DNA of 64,000 nt from Arsukibacterium sp. UBA5043 (lineage in GTDB: Bacteria > Pseudomonadota > Gammaproteobacteria > Enterobacterales > Alteromonadaceae): assembly GCA_002415085.1 (NCBI GenBank), contig DIBV01000001.1, positions 62,001 to 126,000 on the forward strand, in the 5' to 3' direction. Both the position numbers and the translations under genes were made by a program. Numbering within the stretch: the first letter of the stretch is position 1; each line of letters begins with the position of its first letter. Positions 54,320-64,000 of this stretch are shown piece after piece. The notes beneath the pieces are model-generated. The model searched no databases. It saw only the letters and a list, made by a program, of their open reading frames with translations, and was not told the origin of the DNA.

Positions 54320-56809
54320 TTACGCTGCTTTGGTTTTTTTGCTTTGTTGTTCATTCAATGCTTCAGCACCGTTGGGTTGCTGGGTCAGACTGTTGTCAGC
54401 AGCCAGATAATCCGGCTCAAAGTCATCAACATTAATCACAAATAAGCGACCTTCTTCAGCTAAGCGCAGTTTAGCGGCTTCTTCCTGGCTGATAACACCC
54501 AGTTCCAGTCCCAAGTCGGCGACTTCATGTAAGCGATAGAAAGGCAGACGTTTGTTCGCTGCTTTGCTTACTTTATCGAACAAGGGTTCAGCAGCCAGAA
54601 TGTCCAGCAGAACCTGTTCAATCCGACCTAACTGGTTACCTGGCTCATCAGTAAGATATAAATGCAAGCCTAAACGAGAACGTGCTTCACACGGTGTTTG
54701 CATTATACGGGCAACCTGATGTTCCACTTTATCTGATGCCTTACGCAGGGTACGACCCCAGGGGAATACCACCCGCTTCAATACCACGCCCACCGCACGG
54801 TTAGGGAAGTTATCAAATAACTCATCCAGCGCCAGCTGTGCCTTAGCCAGATTATCTTCACAGGCCCATTGTACCAATGGTAAATCCTGTACCTGCCGGC
54901 CTTCATCGTTAAAGCGCTTTAACACCGCTGAGGTTAAGTACAGCATACTTAAAATATCACCTAACCTGGCTGAGATACGCTCGCGGCGTTTTAAATCGCC
55001 ACCCAGGGTTGCCATCGCCACATCTGACATCAGGGCCATAGCAGCACTAAAGCGGTTCATCTGCTTATAATACTTAGCCGTGGCATCGTTGTAGGGCGCA
55101 TGACTGAACATGCCACCGGTTAATGACAACCAGAACGTGCGGAAGAAGTTACTGATAGCAAAACCAATATGACCAAACACTGCTTTGTCAAAAGCTGTGA
55201 CTGCGGCACCTTCATCATCCATTTGAGCTGCTTGTAATTCAGCCAGCACGTAAGGATGACAACGAATGGCGCCCTGGCCGTATATAATCATATTGCGGGT
55301 TAAAATATTGGCACCTTCGACGGTAATCGCTACCGGTGCACCTTGATAACCCCGGGCCAGATAGTTATTCGGGCCCATACAAATGCCTTTACCACCGTGT
55401 ACATCCATCGCGTCGTTAATCGCGGTGCGCATCCGTTCTGTCATATGGTATTTGGTAATCGCTGAAATAACCGATGGTTTCTCTCCCAGGTCGATAGCAC
55501 CCACTGACATCGTGGTGGAGGCATCCGCCATATAGGCGTAGCCGCCGATGCGGGCAATCGCTTCTTCAACACCTTCCATTTTACCGATAGGTAATTTGAA
55601 CTGACGACGAATACGGGCGTAAGCGCCGGTCGCCATTGCCGCAGCTTTGATGCCACCTGTGCTGTTAGAGGGCAGGGTAATCGCCCGACCTACCGATAAA
55701 CACTCAACCAGCATTTTCCAGCCCTGTCCAACCATAGGTGCACCACCAATGATGTAATCCAGCGGCACAAATATATCATCGCCCTGGGTTGGACCATTCT
55801 GAAAGGGTACATTTAGCGGGAAATGACGCCGACCAATTTTAACGCCCGGTGTATTAGCCGGAATTAAGGCACAGGTAATACCCAGTTCTTCCTTATCACC
55901 TAACAGTTTTTCCGGATCGTACAATTTAAAGGCCAGGCCCAATACGGTGGCGATAGGTGCCAGGGTAATATAACGTTTGTTCCAGGTAAGACGCATACCC
56001 AGCACTTCTTGGCCTTGCCATTGCCCTTTGCAGACGATACCAAAGTCAGGAATGGCGCCGGCATCTGAGCCTGCTTCCGGGCTGGTCAGGGCAAAACAAG
56101 GAACGTCCAGGCCTTTGGCCAAACGTGGCAAGTAATAGTTTTTTTGCTCATCAGTACCATAGTGCTGCAGCAACTCGCCCGGGCCTAATGAGTTAGGCAC
56201 ACCAACAATGCTGGATAACATCATGCTTTTACTGGTCAGCTTTTGCAGGACGCAAGACTGGGCATAGGCAGAAAATTCCAGACCACCAAATTTTTTGGCG
56301 ATGATCATTGCGAAAAAGCCTTGGCTCTTCAGGAAGTCGTACACCTCTGGCGATAAATCAGCACGTTCATGGGTGCTGTGCCAGTCATCTACCATGGCCA
56401 GTAACTCTTCTACAGGCCCGTCCATAAAGGCTTGCTCTTCCGCACTTAATCTTGGTTTGGGGAAGTTATGCATTTTGTGCCAGTCGGGGTTGCCACGAAA
56501 CAAGTCCGCTTCCCACCAGGTAGTGCCGGCGTCTATCGCTTCTTTTTCGGTAGTCGACATTTCCGGCATTATCTTGCGATACAGGCCTAATACCGGCTTG
56601 GTAATGTATTGCTGGCGGACACTGGCAATATTTAACGGCAGAGCCACAATTAAAAACAGTAGCCAGGCAAAAGTGCCGATGGTGTCGGTCAGGCTGCCTA
56701 CTATTAATAAACCGGCAATGGCAGCGGTAAACATGGTAAGGCTGGCGCGATAATACGCTAACACACCGATTGCCACGACGATGGCAACGATCAGTAAAAA
56801 CACATTCAT
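54320..56809 (-). CDS. fadE: Acyl-CoA dehydrogenase FadE
   Basis: An 829-residue protein (E. coli FadE 814). Two or three hydrophobic helices in the first ~60 residues suggest membrane association. The acyl-CoA dehydrogenase core follows: [19 protein letters not shown] (flavin and substrate region, about 240-258), [21 protein letters not shown], and [48 protein letters not shown] with the catalytic-region Glu. The C-terminal FadE-specific helical domain ([13 protein letters not shown]) is complete. It catalyses the first step of beta-oxidation. AGGAG precedes the ATG, and a FadR-like palindrome lies just upstream. Confidence 0.96.
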   Translation of the reverse strand: MNVFLLIVAIVVAIGVLAYYRASLTMFTAAIAGLLIVGSLTDTIGTFAWLLFLIVALPLNIASVRQQYITKPVLGLYRKIMPEMSTTEKEAIDAGTTWWEADLFRGNPDWHKMHNFPKPRLSAEEQAFMDGPVEELLAMVDDWHSTHERADLSPEVYDFLKSQGFFAMIIAKKFGGLEFSAYAQSCVLQKLTSKSMMLSSIVGVPNSLGPGELLQHYGTDEQKNYYLPRLAKGLDVPCFALTSPEAGSDAGAIPDFGIVCKGQWQGQEVLGMRLTWNKRYITLAPIATVLGLAFKLYDPEKLLGDKEELGITCALIPANTPGVKIGRRHFPLNVPFQNGPTQGDDIFVPLDYIIGGAPMVGQGWKMLVECLSVGRAITLPSNSTGGIKAAAMATGAYARIRRQFKLPIGKMEGVEEAIARIGGYAYMADASTTMSVGAIDLGEKPSVISAITKYHMTERMRTAINDAMDVHGGKGICMGPNNYLARGYQGAPVAITVEGANILTRNMIIYGQGAIRCHPYVLAELQAAQMDDEGAAVTAFDKAVFGHIGFAISNFFRTFWLSLTGGMFSHAPYNDATAKYYKQMNRFSAAMALMSDVAMATLGGDLKRRERISARLGDILSMLYLTSAVLKRFNDEGRQVQDLPLVQWACEDNLAKAQLALDELFDNFPNRAVGVVLKRVVFPWGRTLRKASDKVEHQVARIMQTPCEARSRLGLHLYLTDEPGNQLGRIEQVLLDILAAEPLFDKVSKAANKRLPFYRLHEVADLGLELGVISQEEAAKLRLAEEGRLFVINVDDFEPDYLAADNSLTQQPNGAEALNEQQSKKTKAA

Positions 56810-56824
56810 TGTTAACTCCTGAAG

Positions 56825-56839
56825 AGAGGTCAGACCACT
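56825..56839. promoter_or_regulatory. FadR-like operator before fadE
   Basis: AGAGGTCAGACCACT is a 15-base palindrome with one mismatched pair. Read on the fadE strand it contains TGGTCTGACC, matching the TGGTCnGACC core of the E. coli FadR site (compared from memory). It lies 16 bp upstream of the fadE ATG, just before the ribosome-binding site. The rest of the gap 56810-57071 shows nothing clear. Confidence 0.55.
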
Positions 56840-57071
56840 AGCATTTAAGCTTAGATGGCTTTGGAAAAAGTTGCAAGCAATATCCGGTATTTCCTATCGC
56901 AATTGTTTGCAAATTTTATTTAACAACAATAGTTACGGACTGACATAGGCTGCTGGCTCAGTATGCCGGTAAATCAGATGTTTTTTAACGTAAGGTAATG
57001 CAGACACCTGACGGCGCCAGCTATGGCAGTTAATGCTACAAAGCAGGCGCAATAAGGCTTAGGGAGGATAA

Positions 57072-57833
57072 TTAATGTGGAGCGATAAACTCCAGTTTGT
57101 GCAGTTGGATATCAAATTGTTCAACGTTATCTTCACCACGCCACAGTCGTACCAGCATATAATCCAGTTCTGGCGCAACCCAGGCGTAAACTTGTTTTTC
57201 CGGATCGTCCATTCTGGCGATCCGCAGGGTATGTACTGTGCCATAGGGCAGGGCTAACGGTTCTTCCATCACTACTTTGTAATGGTAGGTTTTACTGTTG
57301 CCATTGCGGTTTAAAACATCATAGAAAAATTCTGTTTTGCCGGCCCTCAGGTCTAACACAAGTTGTTGGTGGTAACTTAACGGATCCAGCCAGTTATCCT
57401 GCCAGCTGTTGGCCTTAAGTTCTTTTGATTTGCCAACCATCAATTGCTCTTTGGCGGGATCCAGATGCAGTTCATAGTGCCGGCTGGGGCCGGTTCCCTG
57501 GCGTTTCATCACATAATTAAGCGGCTGGATTTGTTGATTTTCTACCACGAATTCGCTGGTTTCTTGCCGTTTATCACTAAAAATGAGCCAGCTTATATCG
57601 CTACTGTAACCCATCTGATAGCGGTCGTTGTTAAATTTAAGGTAGCGGGTGGCTTTGCCATGATTTTTGCCGGCACGGTATACCAGATAATCGGCGCTAA
57701 ACAGACGAAATTGCGCGGTCTGATCCGCAGCAGGAGCTGTAACAGGAGTTTGAGCGTGAGTTATTACGGAATGTGTTAGCAGGCTGGTAAATAGTAATGA
57801 CGCCAGCAGGCGCCATTTAAGATTCGTCCTCAT
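57072..57833 (-). CDS. DUF3108 periplasmic protein in purMN operon
   Basis: Start at ATG 57833 (57842 possible), ten bases after AGGA; 253 residues. It overlaps the end of purN by 17 bp, so translation is probably coupled. A signal peptide (LLASLLFTSLLTHSVITHAQ) precedes a beta-rich domain with FSADYLVYRAGKNHGKATRYLKF, EFFYDVLNRNGNSKTYHYKV and AWVAPELDYMLVRLWR, typical of DUF3108. E. coli and other gammaproteobacteria lack a known role for it. The purMN-DUF3108 order recurs in Alteromonadales, as I remember it. Confidence 0.85.
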   Translation of the reverse strand: MRTNLKWRLLASLLFTSLLTHSVITHAQTPVTAPAADQTAQFRLFSADYLVYRAGKNHGKATRYLKFNNDRYQMGYSSDISWLIFSDKRQETSEFVVENQQIQPLNYVMKRQGTGPSRHYELHLDPAKEQLMVGKSKELKANSWQDNWLDPLSYHQQLVLDLRAGKTEFFYDVLNRNGNSKTYHYKVVMEEPLALPYGTVHTLRIARMDDPEKQVYAWVAPELDYMLVRLWRGEDNVEQFDIQLHKLEFIAPH

Positions 57834-58467
57834 CGTTCGCATATCCTTGTTCCGACAATACATTATTATCTAACCATGCCTTATCGCCGCGTTGTTGTAA
57901 ACGGTTTTGACAAAACCAGCGAATAACCAGTGGATATAACTGATGTTCCTGCTCGTGTACTCTGGCGGCGATAGTTATGGCGTCATCTTCAGGGAATACC
58001 GGCACCTTAGCCTGTAAGATAACCGGACCACCATCCAGCTGCTCAGTGACAAAATGCACACTGCAACCGTGTTCGCGGTCACCGGCATCAATGGCACGCT
58101 GATGCGTGTTTAAACCCTGATACTTCGGCAATAAAGATGGATGAATGTTCAATAATTTTCCAGCATAGTGGCTGACGAAGTCTGCGGTTAGGATCCGCAT
58201 AAAGCCCGCAAGCACCACCAGATCGGCCTGGTAGCTGTCAATTATACTAATAAGTTCTTTATCGTAAGCATCGCGGCTGGCGAAGTTTTTATGGCTTAGC
58301 GCATGGTTGGCAATGCCTGCGTCAGCTGCCCGTTGTAAACCGTATACACCGATTTTGCTAGAGATCACTGCCGTTACCCGGCCAGCGATAAAACCGCTGG
58401 CACAGGCATCGATCACTGCTTGCAAATTGGAGCCATTACCTGAAATCAATACAACTATGGATTTCAT
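57817..58467 (-). CDS. purN: Phosphoribosylglycinamide formyltransferase
   Basis: A 216-residue enzyme (E. coli 212). Conserved parts: VVLISGNGSNLQAVIDA (phosphoribosyl site), VVLAGFMRILTADFV, LLNIHPSLLPKYQGLNTHQRAIDAGDREHGCSVHFV (catalytic Asn, His and nearby region) and TEQLDGGPVILQAKVPV (with the catalytic Asp). It transfers a formyl group from 10-formyl-THF to glycinamide ribonucleotide, the third step of purine synthesis. It starts 8 bp after purM. Confidence 0.97.
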   Translation of the reverse strand: MKSIVVLISGNGSNLQAVIDACASGFIAGRVTAVISSKIGVYGLQRAADAGIANHALSHKNFASRDAYDKELISIIDSYQADLVVLAGFMRILTADFVSHYAGKLLNIHPSLLPKYQGLNTHQRAIDAGDREHGCSVHFVTEQLDGGPVILQAKVPVFPEDDAITIAARVHEQEHQLYPLVIRWFCQNRLQQRGDKAWLDNNVLSEQGYANDEDES

Positions 58468-58475
58468 TGACAGCC

Positions 58476-59519
58476 CTATTCGTTAATAATCACAAGTTCT
58501 TCACCCTCTGCCGCGCCTTGGATCTCGCCCAGGTGCCAGGCGTTTTCACCCGCAGCTTGCAGGTTAGTCAGTGCAGCTTCCAACTGGTCTGCCGGGACGA
58601 CTAACATCATGCCAACCCCGCAGTTAAAGGTACGATACATTTCGTGGCGGCTGACATTGCCTTGTTGTTGCAACCAGTTAAAAATGGCGGGCCACTGCCA
58701 GCTGTTGCCATTGATCACTGCTTTGGTATTGTCAGGTAATACCCGGGGAATATTTTCCCAGAAACCACCACCGGTGATATGGCACAGCGCATGTACCGGC
58801 ATTTCTTTAATAAGTGCCAGCAGATTTTTAACATAGATGCGGGTCGGTTCCAGTAAATGATCCGCCAGGCTTTTTCCTTCCAGCAACGTATCAGCTGATT
58901 GGCCACTGACTTCCAGCACTTTGCGGATCAGAGAGAAACCATTTGAATGCGGCCCGGATGAAGCCAGAGCAATGAGTTGATCACCGGCTTGTACTTTGCT
59001 GCCATCAATAATGTCGGCTTTTTCTACTACGCCAACGCAAAAGCCGGCAATATCATAGTCGTCACCATGATACATACCAGGCATTTCGGCAGTTTCACCA
59101 CCCACCAGAGCGCAACCCGATTGCACACAACCTTCAGCAATACCGGCAACCACTGCAGACGCAGTATCAACGTCAAGTTTGCCTGTAGCATAGTAATCCA
59201 GGAAAAACAGCGGTTCGGCTCCCTGAACTACCAAATCGTTTACGCACATGGCAACTAAGTCGATGCCTACACCGTCATGTCGTTTTAAATCCATCGCTAA
59301 GCGCAGTTTAGTGCCAACACCGTCGGTGCCTGATACTAAAACCGGCTCTTTATAACCTGCCGGAATTTGACATAAGGCGCCAAAACCCCCTAAGCCTCCC
59401 ATGACTTCCGGACGGGTGGTACGTTTAACCGCACCTTTAATCCGTTCTACCAGGGCGTTGCCGGCATCTATATCAACTCCGGCGTCTTTGTAGCTTAAAG
59501 ATGTATTGTGCTCGCTCAC
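58476..59519 (-). CDS. purM: Phosphoribosylformylglycinamidine cyclo-ligase
   Basis: A 347-residue enzyme (E. coli 345). Typical segments: [103 protein letters not shown] and [15 protein letters not shown]. It closes the imidazole ring (FGAM plus ATP to AIR), step five of the pathway. It belongs to the same AIRS fold as SelD in this window. First gene of a purM-purN-DUF3108 unit; no PurR box that I can recognise precedes it. Confidence 0.98.
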   Translation of the reverse strand: MSEHNTSLSYKDAGVDIDAGNALVERIKGAVKRTTRPEVMGGLGGFGALCQIPAGYKEPVLVSGTDGVGTKLRLAMDLKRHDGVGIDLVAMCVNDLVVQGAEPLFFLDYYATGKLDVDTASAVVAGIAEGCVQSGCALVGGETAEMPGMYHGDDYDIAGFCVGVVEKADIIDGSKVQAGDQLIALASSGPHSNGFSLIRKVLEVSGQSADTLLEGKSLADHLLEPTRIYVKNLLALIKEMPVHALCHITGGGFWENIPRVLPDNTKAVINGNSWQWPAIFNWLQQQGNVSRHEMYRTFNCGVGMMLVVPADQLEAALTNLQAAGENAWHLGEIQGAAEGEELVIINE

Positions 59520-59594
59520 GGCTTTCCTCGATTGGCTTTATTGGTTGGCATAATCGGCGCGTATTTTACCTGTATAATGGCGCCGACAAAAGCA

Positions 59595-60002
59595 TTACTG
59601 CATTACATTTGCAGCGGCTTGTTTTACGTAGTTTGCTACCAGAATAGAATTATCCTGGGTGATCTTGTGGTAACACACTGAAGCAAATGGAAATTCTCTG
59701 TCTGACAACTGCACTGAAATGTAAGGGGCGGCGTTATCTGCTGTATTGTTGTGCCAGTTGCCACCATAATTAGCGATAAACACCTCGCCAACATAAGCGC
59801 CAATAATATTGCTCAAGGTAAATATTAACTCAGCTGAATGACTTTGTTGCTGCTGATGCTGATGTAAAGTCGCTAACACCGTATCAATGTCTTTAAGACT
59901 AGCCAGCGTAAAATCCAGGGTTAGTTTATGTTCTTCGGCAATGTAAGCAACCGCATCCCGGGCTGCGTCTTGCATCAGCTTCGTTATATCAACACTTTGC
60001 AT
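59595..60002 (-). CDS. Unknown protein downstream of LysR gene
   Basis: A 135-residue soluble protein starting 8 bp after the LysR gene, so probably cotranscribed. The N-terminal half is helical (MQDAARDAVAYIAEEHKL); the second half contains LSNIIGAYVGEVFIANYGGNWHNNT, an arrangement (GAYxGEV...GGxW) seen in several small uncharacterised proteins such as the DUF3806 type. I cannot assign a family with certainty. No signal peptide or catalytic motif visible. Confidence 0.72.
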   Translation of the reverse strand: MQSVDITKLMQDAARDAVAYIAEEHKLTLDFTLASLKDIDTVLATLHQHQQQQSHSAELIFTLSNIIGAYVGEVFIANYGGNWHNNTADNAAPYISVQLSDREFPFASVCYHKITQDNSILVANYVKQAAANVMQ

Positions 60003-60010
60003 AATGATCC

Positions 60011-60898
60011 TTATTTAAGATGTTCCGCCAGGATTAACTGGCGTAATTGTTTGCTGCCGGGGCCAAGTGTCTCTTCCTGCGGGGTTAGCAGTGCCATAGG
60101 TACCAGCCGCTCTGAACTGTTACTGAGCTGTATTTGCACCAGGTCACCGTTGGCCAGGCCCGACGCTACTACAAAATCAGGTAGCCAGCAAAAGCCCAGA
60201 CCCAGTTGCAGAATTTCAATGGCTTCATTAAAATTATCGACCGTCCAGCGTTGCTCGGCTTTTAACCAGCCGATATTTTCCAGTGGTTTTTGCGCAGTAT
60301 CCCGGATAACAATCTGTAAATGCTGACTTAGCTGGTTTTGGTCCAGCCTAAGCTGAGTAGCCAACTCGTGGCCGGCACCCACCACTGCAATAAACCGGCT
60401 GACATATAGCGGTTCGCTCAGATACCCTTTAGGCACAACACCGGCGATAACTAAATCCGCTTTTTTCTGCACAATAATTTCACTGGTACCGGTTAAAACG
60501 GTATCGATAATCTGTACTCTGCTACCGCGGCTTAGCGGATAGAATGCCTGCAGGGCGCGGTATAAAAAGTGTTTCGGATAGGCCAGTTCTACCGCAATCC
60601 TGATTTCCGGCTCCCAGCCTTGCTCGATATTATCTGCCAATAGCTCAAGATCTTCAATTTGCTGAGTGAGAACCCGGGAACGGCGCAACATCACTTCGCC
60701 AGCATCGGTAAGTTGTGCTTTGCGGCCGATAACCTCAAGTAATTCGACACCCAACTGTGATTGCAGTTTAGCAACCGCGTGATTGAGTGAAGACTGGCTT
60801 TTATTGAGTAACTCAGCGGCCTGTGCATAACCGCCGGCATCGACAACTGCCTGCAGAATACGCCATTGTTCCAGGGTCGATCGAGGGCGGTAGGGCAT
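60011..60898 (-). CDS. LysR-family transcriptional regulator
   Basis: A 295-residue regulator. The N-terminal winged helix (residues 6-65) has LEQWRILQAVVDAGGYAQAAELLNKSQSSLNHAVAKLQSQLG. The effector domain (about 90-285) begins IRIAVELAYPKHFLYRAL and has the two-lobed PBP fold. Target unknown; LysR proteins often regulate a divergent neighbour, but here the upstream gene (cmoB) is on the same strand, 23 bp away. It may regulate the small downstream gene or a distant target. Confidence 0.92.
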   Translation of the reverse strand: MPYRPRSTLEQWRILQAVVDAGGYAQAAELLNKSQSSLNHAVAKLQSQLGVELLEVIGRKAQLTDAGEVMLRRSRVLTQQIEDLELLADNIEQGWEPEIRIAVELAYPKHFLYRALQAFYPLSRGSRVQIIDTVLTGTSEIIVQKKADLVIAGVVPKGYLSEPLYVSRFIAVVGAGHELATQLRLDQNQLSQHLQIVIRDTAQKPLENIGWLKAEQRWTVDNFNEAIEILQLGLGFCWLPDFVVASGLANGDLVQIQLSNSSERLVPMALLTPQEETLGPGSKQLRQLILAEHLK

Positions 60899-60921
60899 AT
60901 AAAGCCGGGTCCTGTAGCAAT

Positions 60922-61887
60922 TTAAACGGTGGCAATAATCACGGCACGTAGCGGTGCCGGATAACCTTCAATCGTTTTACTATGGTCAGTCGGGTCAAGA
61001 AAATCAATTAAACTTTCATTTTCCATCCAAGGTGTTGCCCGTTGTTCTTCCAGCGTAGTCGTATTTAAATCAACTACTTTTGGGTTTTTAAAGCCAAGCC
61101 GGCTTAACCAGTGGCACAACGCCAGTGTACTGGGAATAAACCAGACATTACGCATTTTGGCGTAACGCTCTCCCGGCACCAGCACCGTATTTTCATCCCC
61201 TTCGACCACCAGCGTCTCCAGAATAAGCTCGCCACCTGGACGTAATTGTTGTTTTAACTGTTGCAGAAAATCTAATGGTGAGCGCCGATGGTATAAAACA
61301 CCCATCGAAAATACGGTATCAAACTGAGCCAGTGGTGGCATATCGTCAATGCCAACCGGGACAAGATGAACGTCTGGATCGGGATTAAAATGCTTTATTG
61401 CCTGAAACTGGCTGTAAAATAGCTGTGATGGGTCAATGCCTACTACAAAATCAGCGCCTTCACCGCGCATTCGCCAGAGGTGATAACCACTACCGCAACC
61501 TACATCGAGCACAAAGCGCCCCTGCAACGGACTAATATGCGGCAACACCCGGTCCCATTTAAAATCTGAGCGCCACTCGGTGTCAATGTCGATACCATGA
61601 ATAGTAAACGGCCCTTTGCGCCAGGGTTTTAGCTGTTGTAGTAAATAGCGGATCCGCTCGGCTTCACCGGCACTGATGTCGCCAGCCGCGCCAAACTGCA
61701 CAGCTTTGCTTAGTTCAAGCGTGCTGGACGTTGTCACTGGCAGGTGGGCAACTATTTTTTGCCATTGTTTAAAGTCACCATGCAACGCATTTTTCTGCCA
61801 TTGTGCCAATTGGGCGGGCAGTGTTTGCAGCCATTCGTGCAGCTTGCTTGTGGCTAATTTAGCGTAAAATGGGGTGAAGTCGAGCAT
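60922..61887 (-). CDS. cmoB: tRNA U34 carboxymethyltransferase
   Basis: A 321-residue enzyme (E. coli 323). Features: [30 protein letters not shown] (family-specific), the SAM motif [32 protein letters not shown], and [39 protein letters not shown]. It uses carboxy-SAM made by CmoA to form cmo5U at the tRNA wobble base. cmoA lies 32 bp upstream on the same strand. Confidence 0.97.
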   Translation of the reverse strand: MLDFTPFYAKLATSKLHEWLQTLPAQLAQWQKNALHGDFKQWQKIVAHLPVTTSSTLELSKAVQFGAAGDISAGEAERIRYLLQQLKPWRKGPFTIHGIDIDTEWRSDFKWDRVLPHISPLQGRFVLDVGCGSGYHLWRMRGEGADFVVGIDPSQLFYSQFQAIKHFNPDPDVHLVPVGIDDMPPLAQFDTVFSMGVLYHRRSPLDFLQQLKQQLRPGGELILETLVVEGDENTVLVPGERYAKMRNVWFIPSTLALCHWLSRLGFKNPKVVDLNTTTLEEQRATPWMENESLIDFLDPTDHSKTIEGYPAPLRAVIIATV

Positions 61888-61919
61888 TATACATTCCTGT
61901 AAGTATGAGCCTGCACAGC

Positions 61920-62651
61920 TTATTTAACCGCGAGCATAGAGCAAAAATTAAAACACTGAAACCATAGGCTTTGCTCACTAAATCCCGCCTTTTGCAGCCG
62001 TTGTTGATGTTGTGCCAGGGTATCGGGTTTCATTACGTTTTCAAGCGCCGAACGTTTCTGGCTGATCTCCAGCTCGCTGTAGCCATTGGCACGTTTAAAA
62101 TCCAGATGTAAGTCCACTAACAGGGTGTTAGTAGTGACCGTATGAGCGATAAATTTTTCTGACAAAATCAGCACCCCTCCCGGCTTTAACCCCTGATAAA
62201 TTTTCCCAATCAAGGCATCCCGATCCTCTGGTGCCAGAAATTGCAGGGTAAAGTTAATGACCACCACTGCTGCATCCTGAATCGCAATATCGCGAATATC
62301 AGCCAGTTCAAGACTGACCGGTACTTCAGAGCGAAATGCCAGCAAATGTCGTTCACAACGTTCCAGCATAGCTTTGCTGTTATCCACGGCGATGAGACGT
62401 GCGCCAGCAACGGAGATATTTCGACGCATAGCCAGACTTGCTGTACCAAGTGAGCAACCCAGATCGTAAAAATTACTCTGTGGTTGCTGAAAACGAGCGG
62501 TTAATTTGCCGATAGTTTGAATAATAGTCTGGTAACCGGGAATAGAACGTTGAATCATGTCGGGAAAGACTTCAGCTACTTGATCATCAAACCTGAAATC
62601 CTGAATTTGAGCCAGAGGCTCGGCGTAGATATGATCTTTTTGCATAGACAT
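61920..62651 (-). CDS. cmoA: Carboxy-SAM synthase
   Basis: I choose ATG 62651 because the resulting start (MSMQKD) aligns with E. coli CmoA; GTG 62657 and ATG 62645 are alternatives. The 243-residue product has [20 protein letters not shown], the motif I region [18 protein letters not shown], and [35 protein letters not shown]. It converts SAM and prephenate into carboxy-SAM, used by the next gene, cmoB. Together they make 5-oxyacetyl-uridine for decoding of family-box codons. Confidence 0.96.
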   Translation of the reverse strand: MSMQKDHIYAEPLAQIQDFRFDDQVAEVFPDMIQRSIPGYQTIIQTIGKLTARFQQPQSNFYDLGCSLGTASLAMRRNISVAGARLIAVDNSKAMLERCERHLLAFRSEVPVSLELADIRDIAIQDAAVVVINFTLQFLAPEDRDALIGKIYQGLKPGGVLILSEKFIAHTVTTNTLLVDLHLDFKRANGYSELEISQKRSALENVMKPDTLAQHQQRLQKAGFSEQSLWFQCFNFCSMLAVK

Positions 62652-62867
62652 AAGCACCAGTGCTGCGCCGGATAAATAAATTAACGCGCGATAACAATAA
62701 AGAACGTAGTTTACCCGAATTGTTGTGGGCCGCCAAAAGCAAACTATCCCGGTTTAATAAAACGGGGTTGGATTAACCTAAGTGCGGTCAGATAGCCCGG
62801 GGCATCACTTGACCATTACTGGTACTAAGGGTAAAACATATATGATGTTAATCAGCTGTGTGGCGAA

Positions 62868-64000
62868 ATGATCAGACGTTTATGGGTTTATGCTGGAATA
62901 CTGTGTTGCATTATCAGCTCAGCACTGGTCACGGCTCAACCGCAAAAGTTCAGAGTTGCCCTTAGCAACGATACGTATCCGTACATGTTTATTGATGAGC
63001 AGGGGCAGCCAGATGGTCTGATTGTTGATTACTGGCGCGCAATCGCTCAGGAGCAACAGTTTGAGATAGATTTTGTGATGGTTCCATGGCCGGAATCGGT
63101 GGAAATGCTTAACCAGGGCAAGGTCGACTTTCATGGGGGAATGGCATACACCGATCAGCGGGCAAAAGATTATCAATTGCATAGCATTAACATTACGATT
63201 TATAGCAATGTGTTTGTTCATCGAGACTTATTGCGGGTAGAAAAGCTTAGCGACATAGCGCCCTACGTGATAGGGGTGGTCGAAAACTCAAGCCATATAT
63301 CGACCCTTGCACGCGAACTGCCCAATGCGCTTTTACGGTCCTATCCAACAGTCAGTCAGATGTATGATGCGGCGCTGGCCGGCGACCTGAAAACATTTAC
63401 CAGCCTAGATCGCTTACCCCCCCGATATTCTGGCTACAATGCATTAGTTAATCAGTTTCCGCTATATAAAAAAGTACCGCTACAACTCATTGATTTGTCA
63501 TATGCATTGCCACTTAAATCGCCACTAAATAGTAAGTTAGTGCAGTATACAGCAGCGGTGTCTACCAACACATTAAACCAACTGGAACGCAAGTGGCTTG
63601 GTTTTAACGTTGCCAACGATAATACTTTGTTGCTCGGCTTGTCGGTTCTTAACCAACCTTATATGCATGTGACTTCGCAGGGCGAAGCAACAGGCTTGCT
63701 GGTCGATTTATGGCGGCTATGGTCTGAGAAAACCGGTACCAGCATTGCGTTCGTCCCTGATAACTCGGCCGATAGTCTGACCAGTCTGACGAATAAGCGG
63801 ATCGACGCCCACATTGGTTTCCCAGACAATACGTTACTTAACCCGCAACTGGAAAAAGCATACCACTTATATAGTTTCAGTAGTGCATATTACACATTAA
63901 AAAACAATGACTTACCATTGCCCAATGCCAGTTTTACGGGAAAAGTGGGCATTTATTATAATTCCGGCTATCTGCCTGAATTGCAGCAACAATATCCTGA
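62868..64000 (+). CDS. Tandem SBP_bac_3 sensor protein, C-terminus cut by window edge
   Basis: I read this frame directly: it is open from ATG 62868 to the end of the window (377 codons). A signal peptide (LWVYAGILCCIISSALVTAQ) precedes a first family-3 binding domain beginning FRVALSNDTYPYMFIDEQG (about residues 27-245). A second begins LLGLSVLNQPYMHVTSQGEATGLLVDLWRLW (about residues 255 onward). Tandem SBP_bac_3 domains behind one signal peptide usually belong to membrane sensors ending in histidine kinase or GGDEF/EAL modules; the output part would lie beyond 64000, so that is inference. Confidence 0.75.
   Translation, partial: MIRRLWVYAGILCCIISSALVTAQPQKFRVALSNDTYPYMFIDEQGQPDGLIVDYWRAIAQEQQFEIDFVMVPWPESVEMLNQGKVDFHGGMAYTDQRAKDYQLHSINITIYSNVFVHRDLLRVEKLSDIAPYVIGVVENSSHISTLARELPNALLRSYPTVSQMYDAALAGDLKTFTSLDRLPPRYSGYNALVNQFPLYKKVPLQLIDLSYALPLKSPLNSKLVQYTAAVSTNTLNQLERKWLGFNVANDNTLLLGLSVLNQPYMHVTSQGEATGLLVDLWRLWSEKTGTSIAFVPDNSADSLTSLTNKRIDAHIGFPDNTLLNPQLEKAYHLYSFSSAYYTLKNNDLPLPNASFTGKVGIYYNSGYLPELQQQYP

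Noticed and set aside
59520-59594. PurR operator before purM
   Set aside because: No ACGCAAACGT-type palindrome could be found in this gap.

Overview
The window reads as a housekeeping stretch of a gammaproteobacterial chromosome. GC content is near 50% and coding density is high. The gene content (CmoA/CmoB, PurM/PurN, FadE, SelD/SelU, YrbG, PpnP, SoxR, an ExeM-type secreted nuclease, M16/M1/tricorn-type exported peptidases, an exosortase-like C-terminal tail) fits the Alteromonadales/Chromatiales group around Rheinheimera and Arsukibacterium. That placement is inferred from protein similarity remembered without a search. I see no insertion sequence, prophage, CRISPR array, rRNA or tRNA gene.

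Layout. 1-9.1 kb: a cut-off collagen-like lipoprotein, a methyltransferase, an OmpA-type lipoprotein, a type-1 ABC exporter, a YfeW/PBP4B-like hydrolase, a FIST sensor protein, a glutaredoxin-like protein, ACP phosphodiesterase and a DUF924 protein. 9.2-20.9 kb: a solute-binding protein, glutathionyl-hydroquinone reductase, two alpha/beta hydrolases, a FlgO/TolB-N plus TPR membrane protein, an M16 lipoprotein peptidase, an endonuclease/exonuclease/phosphatase protein and a Tas-like aldo/keto reductase. 21.1-31.5 kb: an HDOD protein, a phosphatase-like protein, an SbtA-type permease, a DCC oxidoreductase coupled to an unknown gene, an M1 peptidase, a DUF2254 protein, the selD-selU pair and a chemoreceptor. 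31.7-42.6 kb: a Tat-exported class V aminotransferase, an SPFH/Arc-type operon, a DUF4426-like lipoprotein, a ferredoxin reductase-desaturase operon, a second FlgO/TPR paralogue, a PEP-CTERM-like protein, and SoxR divergent from a 30-residue ORF and a VOC protein. 42.7-54.2 kb: a tricorn-like S41 protease, YrbG, a YghX-like hydrolase, a DksA-type zinc finger protein, an Atm1-type exporter, PpnP and an ExeM-like nuclease. 54.3-64 kb: FadE, purM-purN-DUF3108, cmoA-cmoB-LysR-unknown, and the start of a protein with two tandem solute-binding domains.

The regulatory DNA is the most informative part beyond the gene list. A clear SoxR box lies in the soxR divergent region. Two related FabR/DesT-like palindromes lie upstream of the desaturase operon. 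A FadR-like palindrome precedes fadE. Repeated ATATCA motifs precede an SPFH gene that is followed by a ribbon-helix-helix protein. Several bidirectional terminators separate convergent genes. Short intergenic tandem repeats with 14-15 bp units occur three times.

No large undescribed system, such as a defence island or biosynthetic cluster, is visible. The best candidates for new biology are small: the SoxR-box/30-residue ORF/VOC unit, the SPFH-Arc operon with its repeat operator, the unknown gene coupled to the DCC oxidoreductase, and several structured intergenic hairpins.
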